DNA of 64,000 bases, from assembly GCA_946902985.2 (NCBI GenBank), contig OX336397.1, positions 150,033,890 to 150,097,889 on the forward strand, in the 5' to 3' direction. The DNA comes from Meconema thalassinum. Its lineage: Eukaryota > Arthropoda > Insecta > Orthoptera > Tettigoniidae. A model generated the notes under the pieces. It had not been told where the DNA came from, ran no database searches, and worked only from the letters and a program-made list of their open reading frames with translations. This document shows positions 33,958 through 43,191 of this stretch, piece after piece. Positions within the stretch are counted from its first letter, which is position 1. The number at the start of each line of letters is the position of its first letter. A program made the translations under genes and the position numbers.

Positions 33958-34161
33958 CAACTAGTTGAAGACACAGGTGGCACACGTCTATGAAGACGTA
34001 TACAAAACCTCGTGCCACGCTACGACAAATGCCTGCAACATTTCGGCAGTTATGTGGAAAAGTAGTTTAAGGGTTGTAGGATTTTGTGCAATAAATATTT
34101 CTGTATCTGTACACAATTTAATGTTATTACCAAACGGAACTTACTTTCTGGACGTACTTCG
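33958..34161 (-). repeat. Mariner right inverted end (~204 bp)
   Basis: An imperfect inverted copy of the left end. It carries, in plus orientation, a slightly diverged copy of the codons for the transposase C-terminus (GTGCCACGCTACGAC and GGCAGTTATGTGGAA in place of the left-end GTGCCACGCTATGAC and GGCAGTTTTGTGGAA). Confidence 0.85.
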
Positions 34162-34309
34162 TAAATATCACGAATTAAGATAAATATTTGAGATTATGTG
34201 AAATATCCTGCTTTCCATAGCTAAATACAACCACCTTTTTTTCTTCTTCAAAACTAAATATTATCCAATCATTTCTATTAATCTTTTATCAAGAAATTTT
34301 TATGTACTA

Positions 34310-34345
34310 CTAGCTGACCCGGCAGACTTCGTACTGCCTCAATCG
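34310..34345 (-). other. Helitron 3' terminus: hairpin plus CTAG
   Basis: Read on the minus strand, GGCAGTACGAAGTCTGCC can form a 5-bp GC-rich stem with an 8-base loop. It is followed by GGGTCAG and the terminal CTAG, and the next base outside is T. Hairpin plus CTRR is the established Helitron 3' signature. Confidence 0.88.
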
Positions 34346-34524
34346 ATAAATAAAAACCTAAAATTTTGTATAAAATAAACTTAAAACAAACAAAAGTAAT
34401 CCATAATTAATTTTAAAAAATGCTCGGTATGCATGAAGTTTTATTATTATTTTCGATTAATTTCACATGACGTTGCTTATTTACAAAACAGAGTTTTCCT
34501 GAAATACTGGCTATTTATAAGGTT

Positions 34525-34801
34525 TCAATTTGATATTGACAGACACACACAGTTATGATACAGTATGTTAATCAATTTAAAGCTTTCCGATAAACTATAT
34601 TTTTGTTTTGTTTTGTGGTGCGTAAATAAACAAAGATGACGGTTTTCTGACGCACGAACACGCGACGTATAATTTTCCATGCGCGAAACAGGGAAACTCC
34701 AAGTTGATTCCGCCAACTTCCAACGACTGACCTTGTGATTTATTTATGGTCATCACAAAGGCCAGACGTACTGGCAATTGTAAACGTTTAAAATCGAATG
34801 G

Positions 34802-34840
<39 letters not shown>

Positions 34841-36560
34841 TCGTATGGCTTTTAGTGCCGGGAGTGTCCGAGGACATGTTCGGCTCGCCTGAGTCTGTAG
34901 CTGCTTCCAGCAGACACCCTAAAGGACGAGCTACAAGTTCCGTTCAATTTCAAGTAGTTCCAGCTTTCGCCACCAGATATCAATGATACCTAGTGGTGAA
35001 CGTTGGAACTTTGATAGAGCGTTCTGACGAAATCTAACCTAACAAATTTTGCTTTACACAAGTTTAGTCTGTGAAAGGATCTTTTACATGCCATAAATCT
35101 ATGGCATGGGACCGCCGGCTTTACTCCCCTCCGAAGGAAGGCATACTGAAGGATTTTTAACGCTCTTAAAAAATCCGACGACTTCGGCCGGGTTTGAACC
35201 CGCTATCTTGAGCATAGCTCTTCAGCATGCTACCGAATACGCCACCGAGGCCGCTAATCGAATAGTAAATCCGTTGGGATCATCGGTATACGCGGGATCA
35301 AGACATCCTCTCCTTTGTAGTTTCCTTTTATGATTGTTACCTCAATGACGTTATTCATCACCTTTTTCACAGCCAGTCTTGTTCCATTGCACAGTCGAGG
35401 TTGATTAATGTTACGCAGCATGATGACAACTGATGCTACTTTTAACTGTTAATTGTGAGGTGGTAATCCAGGCAATTACAGTGAATTTAAAAACTCCATG
35501 GGATAGTTGACTACGTCATCCTGGTTCATAACGGTGTCAACTGATTTGAAGGAAAGCAACTGTCCCGGAAGAAAATTCTGAATGTTCGCATTGAGATCCT
35601 CGACATCTTTATTTTTTGCCGCCAATATTGCTCGTTCGCCCAGCCAATTATGGTTATTGAACTGTTGCGCTATATCAGGGAAAACACGCTGAATAAGCTC
35701 CTCTTTTGAGTCTGTGATGTGACAGAAATCTGAGGGTAATGTGATGAATCCGGTCGAGGTGTCCACTGCGACTTTATTATTTCCAATGTCTAACAACTGC
35801 TTCGCAAACACATTTGCAGTTTCATCTTGTTGCAAAAATACTCGCATGTTAGTTGTTCATTGGAGTGTCTTTACGTACTGCCACAAATTCGATGATTTTA
35901 GGCATGCGTTTAGTTCATCAGCAACAGTTGATCGGGGAATAATTGGAAAAGTCTGACGAAAATCACCTGACAACAGAATCATGGCCCCACCAAAAATATT
36001 TCGGTTGTCACGAAGATCTTTCAACGTTCTGTCCAGTGCCTCCAGTGACCTCGTATGGGCCATTGTGCATTCATCCCAAACAATCAATTTGCATACCTGT
36101 AGGATCTTGGCCATTGCGCTATTTTTGGCGATGTTGCAAATTGGTGTTTCGTTGATTTGCATGTTTAATGGTAATTTCAATGCAGAATGTGCAGCGCCCG
36201 TCTTCTTGCAGAGTCGCAGCTATTCCAGATGAAGCCAACGCTAGAGCTACATCATTTCGCGATCTGATCATCGCCAAATGCAATCAAATTAAGAACGTTT
36301 TTCCGGTTCCTCCGGCAGCATCAAGGAAATAAATTCCACCAGATCCACTGTTCACAGCTTCTATCAAAATGTCGTACGCAATTCTTTGTTGCTGATTTAA
36401 GTGTGGAACATGTGTACGAACTGTTTCGGCCAATGCTTCAATGTTCTCTTTGCAACTCGTGGTTTAATGCATCGTGCATACGACGATTGGGTGCTGTCAT
36501 TCCCAAACACGACAATACCTTATTTGCCATCAATAAACACATATCTTCTATCATGATCAA
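34525..36560 (-). pseudogene. Helitron PIF1-like helicase domain
   Basis: This is the C-terminal half of the Helitron Rep-helicase, a superfamily 1B DNA helicase that unwinds the donor strand. LIMIEDMCLLMANKVL at about 36555-36505 is the usual domain lead-in. Walker A reads YFLDAAGGTGKTFL with GGTGKT at 36313-36296, Walker B reads LIVWDECTM near 36080, and LLSGDFRQTFPI near 35955 is helicase motif III. The frame 35847-35476 covers later motifs (LPSDFC, RAILAAKNKDVEDLN). GTRLAVKKVMNN and IPRIPMIPTD follow up to the SINE at 35255. After the SINE the reading picks up as [26 protein letters not shown] and KLYVACS at 34795-34650, the conserved last motifs. Frameshifts lie near 36480-36440, 36180 and 35850. 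Confidence 0.85.
34800..35255 (-). mobile_element. SINE family A inserted in Helitron helicase, 8-bp TSD
   Basis: A perfect AATCGAAT duplication flanks the insert (34792-34799 and 35256-35263), and the helicase reading is continuous without it. Read on the minus strand, the head GCGGCCTCGGTGGCG..., B box GGGTTCAAACCCGG and the body match the SINEs at 54983-55500 and 54100-54475. The 3' end instead runs into GCCATACGAT and about ten AAAT units (plus strand 34803-34845). Confidence 0.9.
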
Positions 36561-38336
36561 TGTCTCATTTTAGTCATTTGTAGTGTAGGATTCAAAGTTT
36601 GACGGCGCACACGATGCAAAACATCCTCAGACATGTCATCTCTATACTTAACCCACAAATCTTTTGGATTCGAGGGTAAACATGTCGATATGATAATCGC
36701 AAACAATGTACGAATTTGATGCGGCGATGAATAAATTACGGAATCCTTGAGCGTATCATCCCAGTGCGAATCGTTCTCGAGTAAATGTAATAGTTGACAT
36801 GCCTCACGGTAAGTCGCACACAGCTGTCCATTAACTGTTCTCAGTGGTTTAAACGATATCGGACCACGAACATTCACCAACAACAACCCCAAATAATAAC
36901 ATTCATCGTTATTTGGATGTACTGTGTAGATGCGACCCAGAGCGTCTGAATCAAATTCATTTGGATGTCCTTCAACTGGTGTTCCTTGTTTTCGACGCTG
37001 AAACGATTTCGATGATGCATTCCATGTGCAATGGCGTGGCATGTCAGCATACAACAAAGTGCGAGCAAAATCATCAGTTTGACAGACTGTGAAGAAACTT
37101 GTTAATGTTGTCGACAGTGGACGTGCCACTCTGTCTGCCGCATTCGATTCATTAAAATAAACTCGTTGACCATTTTCTAAATGGACTGCCAAATGGACTA
37201 CTGTAGGGTGTCTTTCATGGATCGCAAATGAAAAGATACGCCAAATTGCTTCGTTGCTACTTACATAGCGACCCATCTGGTACTGTGATACTTCGTCATT
37301 TGCATTGGTTACAGCGAAGACGGCCATATCGCTACCTTTGTTAACATATTTACATATGTACTTAATCGACTTCACAGAGTTACAATATTTCACATTGATG
37401 TGAGTCTCAAAACTTTGGGCAATATTGGCGAGTATGGTACAATCCAACGATTGTCTACATCAACATTTTGTCCTCTTACCTTCACAACTACCGATCGCCC
37501 ATGGTCCGCAACTAATCGCCGACGATACAATGGGTATCCATCATTTCCCGTTATGGTTTCAGCAATCAGGTCTCTTGGGTATTGCTTGGAACACTTGCCG
37601 TCGACCATACAGGGTGAATTGTAGTTGAAAACTCCGCAAGGTCCTTGTATCATGTGTTTGGTAACTACTGCATGCAATTTTGGGTCAACTGTTTCATCAG
37701 GAATGTCAGCTGAAATTATGGAATCAATCTCATCTGGCCTTATTTTGTCCACTAACCAGACTAAAATGTGCGCATGTGGCAGACCACGCTTTTGCCATTC
37801 TACAGAGTACATCCAACAACGGACTTGGCCATACACGCGATGCTTTATGGAGAAATTCATGAGAGATTTTAATTTTTGTTTAAAATCTCTGGCAGTGATG
37901 TCATGTCTATCAACTGGTGTTTGGCTATGTAGCAATTCCCTCTTGATTTCGGACCATTTTGGGTTACAGGCTAATGTAACAAATAAGTCTGGGCGGCCAT
38001 AATGCCTAACATATGACATAGCATCCTGAGCATATTCGTGCATGTGGCGCGGGCCTCCTATGTAAGTAGCTGGCAAAATTGTCATTCTTCCCACATTATT
38101 TACATTGCCATCGGCATTTATAGCATCGCGGAGATGAATGTATTCCTCTGATCAAAGCTGCCGTTGGTTCAAACGGATGTATGTCAATCGTTCAGTCTCA
38201 ATTTTGACATACTCGTCAACGGCAAACTGATGAAAAAGTCGTCGACACATCAAAATATGATTTACTTCATCTTCACGGATCATGAGTCTGTATGAATGGA
38301 AATTCATAGCAGTAACTTTTTTGTTGGTTTCAGCAC

Positions 38337-38422
38337 CTGCTATCAAAAATGACAATGTTTTAATTTGTTACTTAGATGAATTGAATTTAAAAATATTATT
38401 TAATCTTGTTCAATCTAGTTAC
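38337..38422 (-). other. Intron 2 of Helitron Rep gene (86 nt, phase 1)
   Basis: A CAG/GTAACT donor and a TTTTTGATAGCAG/GTG acceptor bound 86 nt of AT-rich DNA. Splicing restores one frame (…VTG|AETNKK…) across a stop and frame change in the genomic sequence. Confidence 0.8.
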
Positions 38423-38918
38423 CTGTTACTTGATTTACCATTTTGATATTAAAATGGTATCCATCTTCCCCCTGCCAGAAGATCAAAGGATATTGTAACG
38501 CATTATAAGTCCTGTGTGTTTCTGAAACACGTTTTAAATCATTATTCCGACGATGAAGCACAATATCTCTAGATTGTAAATTTCCTCCCACAATGACAAC
38601 AGCCACTTCGTCAAAGGTAGGTGAATTAAACCTCCTTGTGTGTTCACCGGCAGGTGTTTTGTCAGCTCGAATGACAATATTAAGGCTATCAGATGGCATC
38701 CGATCCAATGCTATTTTGAATATGTTTACTAAATTTTTGTTCTGATGAAGAAACGTTTGTAATTCTTGGACAATGGTTCTCTTCACTGTTGGATTGTGAG
38801 CACAACGCTTATCAACTTCCGCATCTGAATTGCCCATGAAATAAATTTGTAAAAATTGATGATCTGCATCTGGTAGTGGTAACAGCGCCCCCAGTAAGTG
38901 ATAGATTTGTCCTGGTAT

Positions 38919-39008
38919 CTGTAATTTTTAAAGATTTGTCCCATAATTATTTCCGATATATATTTTAATACAAACTTGAATATTATAAAAAATATTATGG
39001 TATAATAC
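38919..39008 (-). other. Intron 1 of Helitron Rep gene (90 nt, phase 0)
   Basis: Exon sequence ...TTTCAAG is followed by GTATTA and the intron ends TTTTTAAAAATTACAG before ATACCAGGACAAAT. Removing it joins FMPTFK to IPGQIYH, the continuous wording of intronless relatives. The intron is AT-rich. Confidence 0.8.
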
Positions 39009-39481
39009 CTTGAAAGTGGGCATGAAATTGTCCTGTATAATATGTGTAGCGCCAAACGATGTCATCTGGAAGCAGCTGTTATATTTCTGAATGTTGGTCA
39101 AGAAGTGCTTAGAATCATTTCCAATTCCAGAAACTAAAGAGCGTAAAGGATCTGGTGGTGGGACCAATTGTGGCAACTTTACTTTGCCTCCAACACAACA
39201 TAATCCAGTAGATTCACCGCTGTATTTTAACGCCTTACAATATTTACAAATTATTGTCATTTCCCCAATTGTTACCGATTTGTCAGCACAATAATCTATT
39301 GCCGGATCATAGTGGAATACAGCTCGTTCCAGAATCACAGGAGCACAGGGTCTGCGGAATCGCTCAATTTCATTATGTCGTGCTCGCTGTTGTTGAGATT
39401 GATGTGCACGAACTCGTTGCATTCTAAGCCTATCTACTTCATTGTCACTCACTAAAGAACGCAAATCTGACATAGCAATAC

Positions 39482-40796
39482 TGTAACGTGTTTTTCGAGG
39501 GGTTTTTATGCAACTGGCATAAGTCAGTAGGAAGCCATTCTATATTTATTTACGCGGCAAATTGTTCAGCCAAGAGAATTTTTCATGTTAATTTATTATT
39601 ATTATTAACTTATTATTATTATTAAGGTATTTTTGGAGCATTTTATAATATGATAAGCATACAGATAGGTTTTCTATGTCTTAGAAAACACTATCAAGCA
39701 AATTATTACGAACGACATTATCATAGAAAATTATGTGATTACGGAATTTTACGGAGTTTCGTCAGTTAGGGTATTATGAGAGACATGACTCACTGGGAAT
39801 TCAGATACAGGCTGATTCTTGTCAAGAAGCATTACGCAAGCCTGGTTTGCAGCGTCAAGAAAAGGAGGATAGTATGGAACGGCAATCGACTTCACCCTCC
39901 CACCGAGTGTAATGAGCCAGAGGTGGGGAAGTAGCGCGTGGGGATCAGCCAATCAGTGGAGACCGAGCGACTGGAAGTCGGCACTGGAGTGGGAAGCCGA
40001 CGAGTGGATATATCGTTTGGCGCGCCGTGGAATAAAGGACAATCTGTGTAAGACTTGACCAGTACGGTTGCACGTGTGAGTCGCTCCGATGTTCCGTGGA
40101 GTGGAGGACTATCTTTGTAAAACTTAACCAGTGTGGTTGTACGAGTGGATGGCTCCGATGTTCGGACCATAATGTCACCAAATCTACAAGTATATCATCT
40201 TCTAACGAAGAAGATGACGGCGTCCAGGAAACAGTGGAAAGCTCTCTTCATCATCCAGTACGAGGGAAATGTTTCGGCAATTTCCAGTGGTAAGCGCGAA
40301 TGACGCAGAACTACTTAATCTCTCGTTTCTCTTTGTTTTATATTTCAGTATTCAGTAACTTCATAGCTTGGGAATAAGAGTAAAATCAGTAATTTATCCG
40401 AATCCGTTTTCACGTAATTTTCTAGCGGTAATATTCACATCGCAAAGCTCCAATTTCAATTTTAAACGTATTATTATTATTATTAATTTTGCAAAACTTG
40501 TTTTATATAATAAATTCATTTCTTTTAACCATGCAATCTTTGCTTTCAGTAGGTAGCATTAGATATAGACCAATTCCTTCTCCTGATACAATTGTTGTTG
40601 GGTTAATGATCAAATCATACCACGATCTGAGTGAATAGAGTCTTGAAGGTGTTCTGCCAGAGCTAGACGTAGTTAAATACAAATTTAGATTTCAACATTG
40701 CGTTGAGGTCTTGGCGCCCATTAAATCAACATAGCTTAGGCAAAGGTCTACAGTTACATTTATCACCCAACAGTTAGGGGCAGTCAAAACATTTCA
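39482..40796 (+). repeat. Gypsy 5' LTR (1,315 bp)
   Basis: It begins TGTAACGTGTTTTTCGAGG and ends GTCAAAACATTTCA. GGATATATCG near 40005-40014 might serve in the promoter and AATAAA near 40032 or 40509 for polyadenylation, but neither is certain. An (ATT)n run at about 39590-39625 differs in length from the other LTR. Confidence 0.93.
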
Positions 40797-40798
40797 TT

Positions 40799-40816
40799 TG
40801 GCACCCAGCGTGGGGA
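40799..40816 (+). promoter_or_regulatory. Gypsy primer binding site
   Basis: TGGCACCCAGCGTGGGGA starts two bases after the 5' LTR. TGG pairs with the CCA end of a tRNA and the following bases would pair with a tRNA 3' arm. The tRNA identity was not determined. Confidence 0.75.
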
Positions 40817-40908
40817 TGAAAACCTAATAACATTTGTGGAAGGAGAAGGGTATATATTTCTGTGCCTCTATTTTGGGGGGTTATTTGTCTTTATCAGTGT
40901 ATATCGTT

Positions 40909-40935
40909 ATGGAGGATGAGAAAGAAAACAGATGA
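40909..40935 (+). CDS. Short upstream ORF overlapping the gag start
   Basis: An eight-codon frame (MEDEKENR) ends in TGA that overlaps the gag ATG in an ATGA configuration (40932-40935). It could promote termination-reinitiation or simply be chance. Confidence 0.3.
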   Translation: MEDEKENR

Positions 40936-42709
40936 GGTTACGTAGTGGTCATCAACTGGAGAGTGATGATACGAGCAGTATGTCGAGTGATGGTAGTACC
41001 GGGGTAGCGGAGGTAAATCCCGATACTGAAACAGGGAGTGTAGGCGGCCAACCAGAATTAAAAACTTTACTTCTCGAGTTTTTGTATCAGAACAAAGTTA
41101 GTAGTGATGCCTTAAATGCAAAATTAGAACAGAATAATGCAAAATTAGAACAAAACAGTAGGGAAAATAAAGAAAGTACAGATGCCTTAAACGCCAAATT
41201 AGAACAAAACAGTAGGGAAAATAAAGAAAGTACAGATGCCTTAAACGCCAGATTAGAACAAAATAGTAGGGAAATTAGTGATAAATTCGAACTGATTAGA
41301 GGTGAGATCAAGGGGGTGATGGAAGAGAAGGCTAAAGAGATTATTGCAGATGTAGACAGAAAATTAGGAAAAGTACAGGAGGAGTTAGAAATTAGAATCA
41401 GTACACAGGCTGAAAATTTAAAAGATCTAGTGCAACTGGAAACACATCAGGTCAAAAAACAATTGGGGGGGGGGGGGGAGAAATTGACAAAACTCAGGTA
41501 GCAACTAAAGAGGTTAAGGAACAGCTGGGGGGTAGAATTGAGAAAGTCCACTCGCAAATAGTTGCGGAAGTAAATTATTTAAGAGAGAGTAATAGAGAGA
41601 GCATTAGCAAGATTGAGGAGAAACAAGCAAAGCTATATGATAAAGTAGAAGAATCAGACGGAAACATTAAAGTAACAGTAAACAGTATTGAGAGGAAGGC
41701 TGAGGAGAAAATCTCAGAATTAGAATTAAAATTAAAAGTTAGGATCAGGCAAGAAAATAATCAGAATAGGCCAGTTTTTGTGAATAGCACACACAGGGAG
41801 GTAGAACTGGGTAAGTTCAGCAATCGACAGGGGTGCCCAATGGAGTTCATGAATACTATAGAAAATAAATTCGGGGAGAGGTTGGAAAATGGTAGTATTG
41901 AGTGGTGCCAGGTAGTTGAAATTTTAGAACCAGTGTTTGTGGGGGAAACGAGGAATTGGTTTGCTGTCTACAGAGACAAGTTTACTGATATTAATGATTT
42001 TAAAATGAAATTCTGTGAAAAGTTCTGGAATGAGGTTATTCAGTCGCAGCATCGTGAGGGAGTAGTGTGTGGTAAATATAACCCTAAAGGAAGCTCCACC
42101 ATGACCGAATACTTTTTAGGGTAGGTATTAGTGTGTAAATATCTAGATGGCTTGAAGGAGGAAAGTGATGTGGTGAGGTTGCTACTTAGGCACTTTCCCT
42201 ATAGGATCAAGGAGGCTGCTTGTATCCAGAATGTAAAGACAATATCACAAGTAGAAAATTTGTTAAGCACATTTGATGCACTAGGGAGAGGGGGTTATGA
42301 GGGCAATTTCAATCGGAACCAGGGTAATAATAATAATAATAGGCCTAATGAAGCCAGGCATCAGGAAGTTCAAGGGAACGGTGGCGAAGGGGCCAACGCT
42401 CAAAATAGAAATAATAATAATCAGCTAAATCAGAACAGAGGAAATGGCTATGGTAATCAGTATCAAGGGAGGAACAATGATTTCATGGGAAATCAAGGGA
42501 GGAACAATGATTTCAGGGGAAATCAAGGGAGAAATTATAATGCCAATAATTACAACCAGAATAGGGGTCAACGAAGAGGACAGCCTAGAGGTAGTAATAT
42601 ACAGCCAAACAATGACAAAACAGCCCAGAACAACCAGACCAGTGCAGTAGTTAGTAGTACTACAGCCAGCTGTAGCGGTTCTTTAAACGCGAACCAGGCT
42701 GCGAAGTAA
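40932..42709 (+). pseudogene. Gypsy gag, broken by G-run shift and one TAG
   Basis: Gag forms the particle that packages the retrotransposon RNA. The start is ATG 40932 (MRLRSGHQLESDD). Residues ~50-115 contain near-identical repeats of ALNAKLEQNSRENKEST, a coiled-coil-like segment, followed by more Lys/Glu-rich helix. At 41465-41480 a run of about 14 G shifts the frame; the continuation reads EIDKTQVATKEVKEQL and then the capsid-like region (VELGKFSNRQG, WFAVYRDKFTD, FCEKFWNEVIQSQHREG). A single TAG at 42122-42124 interrupts MTEYFLG|VLVCKYLDG. The C-terminus is rich in Asn, Arg and Gln with GRNNDF repeats and no CCHC knuckle. It ends at TAA 42707-42709. Confidence 0.85.
42682..42688 (+). promoter_or_regulatory. 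-1 ribosomal frameshift heptamer T TTA AAC (gag-pol)
   Basis: In gag frame the codons are TCT TTA AAC, giving the X XXY YYZ slippery site T TTA AAC, one of the strongest known. Slipping back one base gives TTT AAA CGC, and that frame is open into the protease, while gag itself stops 19 nt after the heptamer. The frame relation (pol is -1 to gag) was checked by coordinate arithmetic. I did not find a convincing downstream stem or pseudoknot by eye. Confidence 0.75.
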
Positions 42710-43191
42710 GGTCAGAATCTCAGTCTGTAACATGCCCTGTCCATACAATTATACAAGAACCTTATGACCTAAATGTAAGAAATGAATTATTACATGAACT
42801 AAATGATGAAGGTATTATTCAGGAAGTGGTTAGTAAGAGCCCCATAGTTAAATTTAACGTGTCCGAGGCGTACACAGATGTTTTAATTGATAGTGGTTGT
42901 ATGAAGAGTTGCATAAGTAGTGCATTTTATGATAAAATGAAAGGAACTGGAGTAAATTTTGAGGAGATGCCAATTAAAAGCACTTTTATTATCACAGCTG
43001 TTGGGAAGAGGTCTAAAGTAATTTCTAAGCAAGTTTTAGTAGACATTAAAATTAATAATCATGTAGAGAAGCAGATTTGCCTTGTAATTCCAAATTTAGT
43101 ATTCAGTGTTATCTTGGGTTCAGAGTGGCTAAGTAGAGTGTCTGGTAACTTATGTTATGATGTAGGGAGTTTGAAATTTAAATGGGGGTGA
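42689..43191 (+). CDS. Gypsy pol, N-terminal part with aspartic protease
   Basis: Entered by -1 frameshift at 42682-42688, this frame begins KREPGCEVRSES and runs to a TGA at 43189-43191. The retroviral-type aspartic protease is recognised from VLIDSGCMKSCIS near 42880-42915, with the catalytic Asp in DSG, and the hydrophobic-Gly flap and ILGSEWLSRV near 43115-43135, which matches the conserved ILGxDWL block. The enzyme would process the Gag-Pol polyprotein. The stop comes directly after a G5 run (FKWG), and the reading continues in another frame. Confidence 0.8.

Larger units (their letters stand above)
32677..34161 (-). mobile_element. Complete mariner transposon with long inverted ends
   Basis: A 1,485-bp element is flanked by TA on both sides (32675-32676 and 34162-34163), the mariner target duplication. 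The outer ends CGAGGCACGTCCAGAAAG and, in reverse, CGAAGTACGTCCAGAAAG match, and similarity continues for about 205 bp with few differences. The left end contains the transposase stop and last ~35 codons, and the right end carries an inverted copy of the same coding end. One full-length transposase frame fills the middle. The intact frame suggests recent activity. Confidence 0.93.
36557..39481 (-). pseudogene. Helitron Rep (HUH endonuclease) region with two introns
   Basis: This is the main part of the Helitron Rep gene, which nicks and joins single strands for rolling-circle transposition. Exon 1 continues from 48435-48553 across the Gypsy insertion and runs to 39009 (GATHIIQDNFMPTFK). Exon 2 (38918-38423) opens with IPGQIYHLLGALLP and FLQIYFMGNSDAEV, a conserved Helitron block. 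Exon 3 starts at 38336 (AETNKKVTAMNFHSYRLM). A TGA at 38154-38152 is followed in frame by LPATYIGGPRHM and the Rep domain. The HUH-type motif GLPHAHIL is at about 37786-37763, and the twin-tyrosine motif KYICKYVNKG is near 37360-37335. A frameshift lies near 37430. The frame continues to 36557 with RAVARPLSTT-like and DSVIYSSPHQIR segments. One stop and one shift inactivate the copy. Confidence 0.88.

Noticed and set aside
39473..39473. ATG at 39473 as the start of the Helitron Rep protein
   Set aside because: The frame continues upstream through the Gypsy target duplication into 48435-48553, which supplies a basic N-terminus and an earlier ATG.
39749..40293. Open frames of 65-92 codons within the Gypsy LTRs (repeated at 47387-47931)
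   Set aside because: They occur on both strands of a non-coding LTR and show no domain; their repetition only reflects the two LTR copies.
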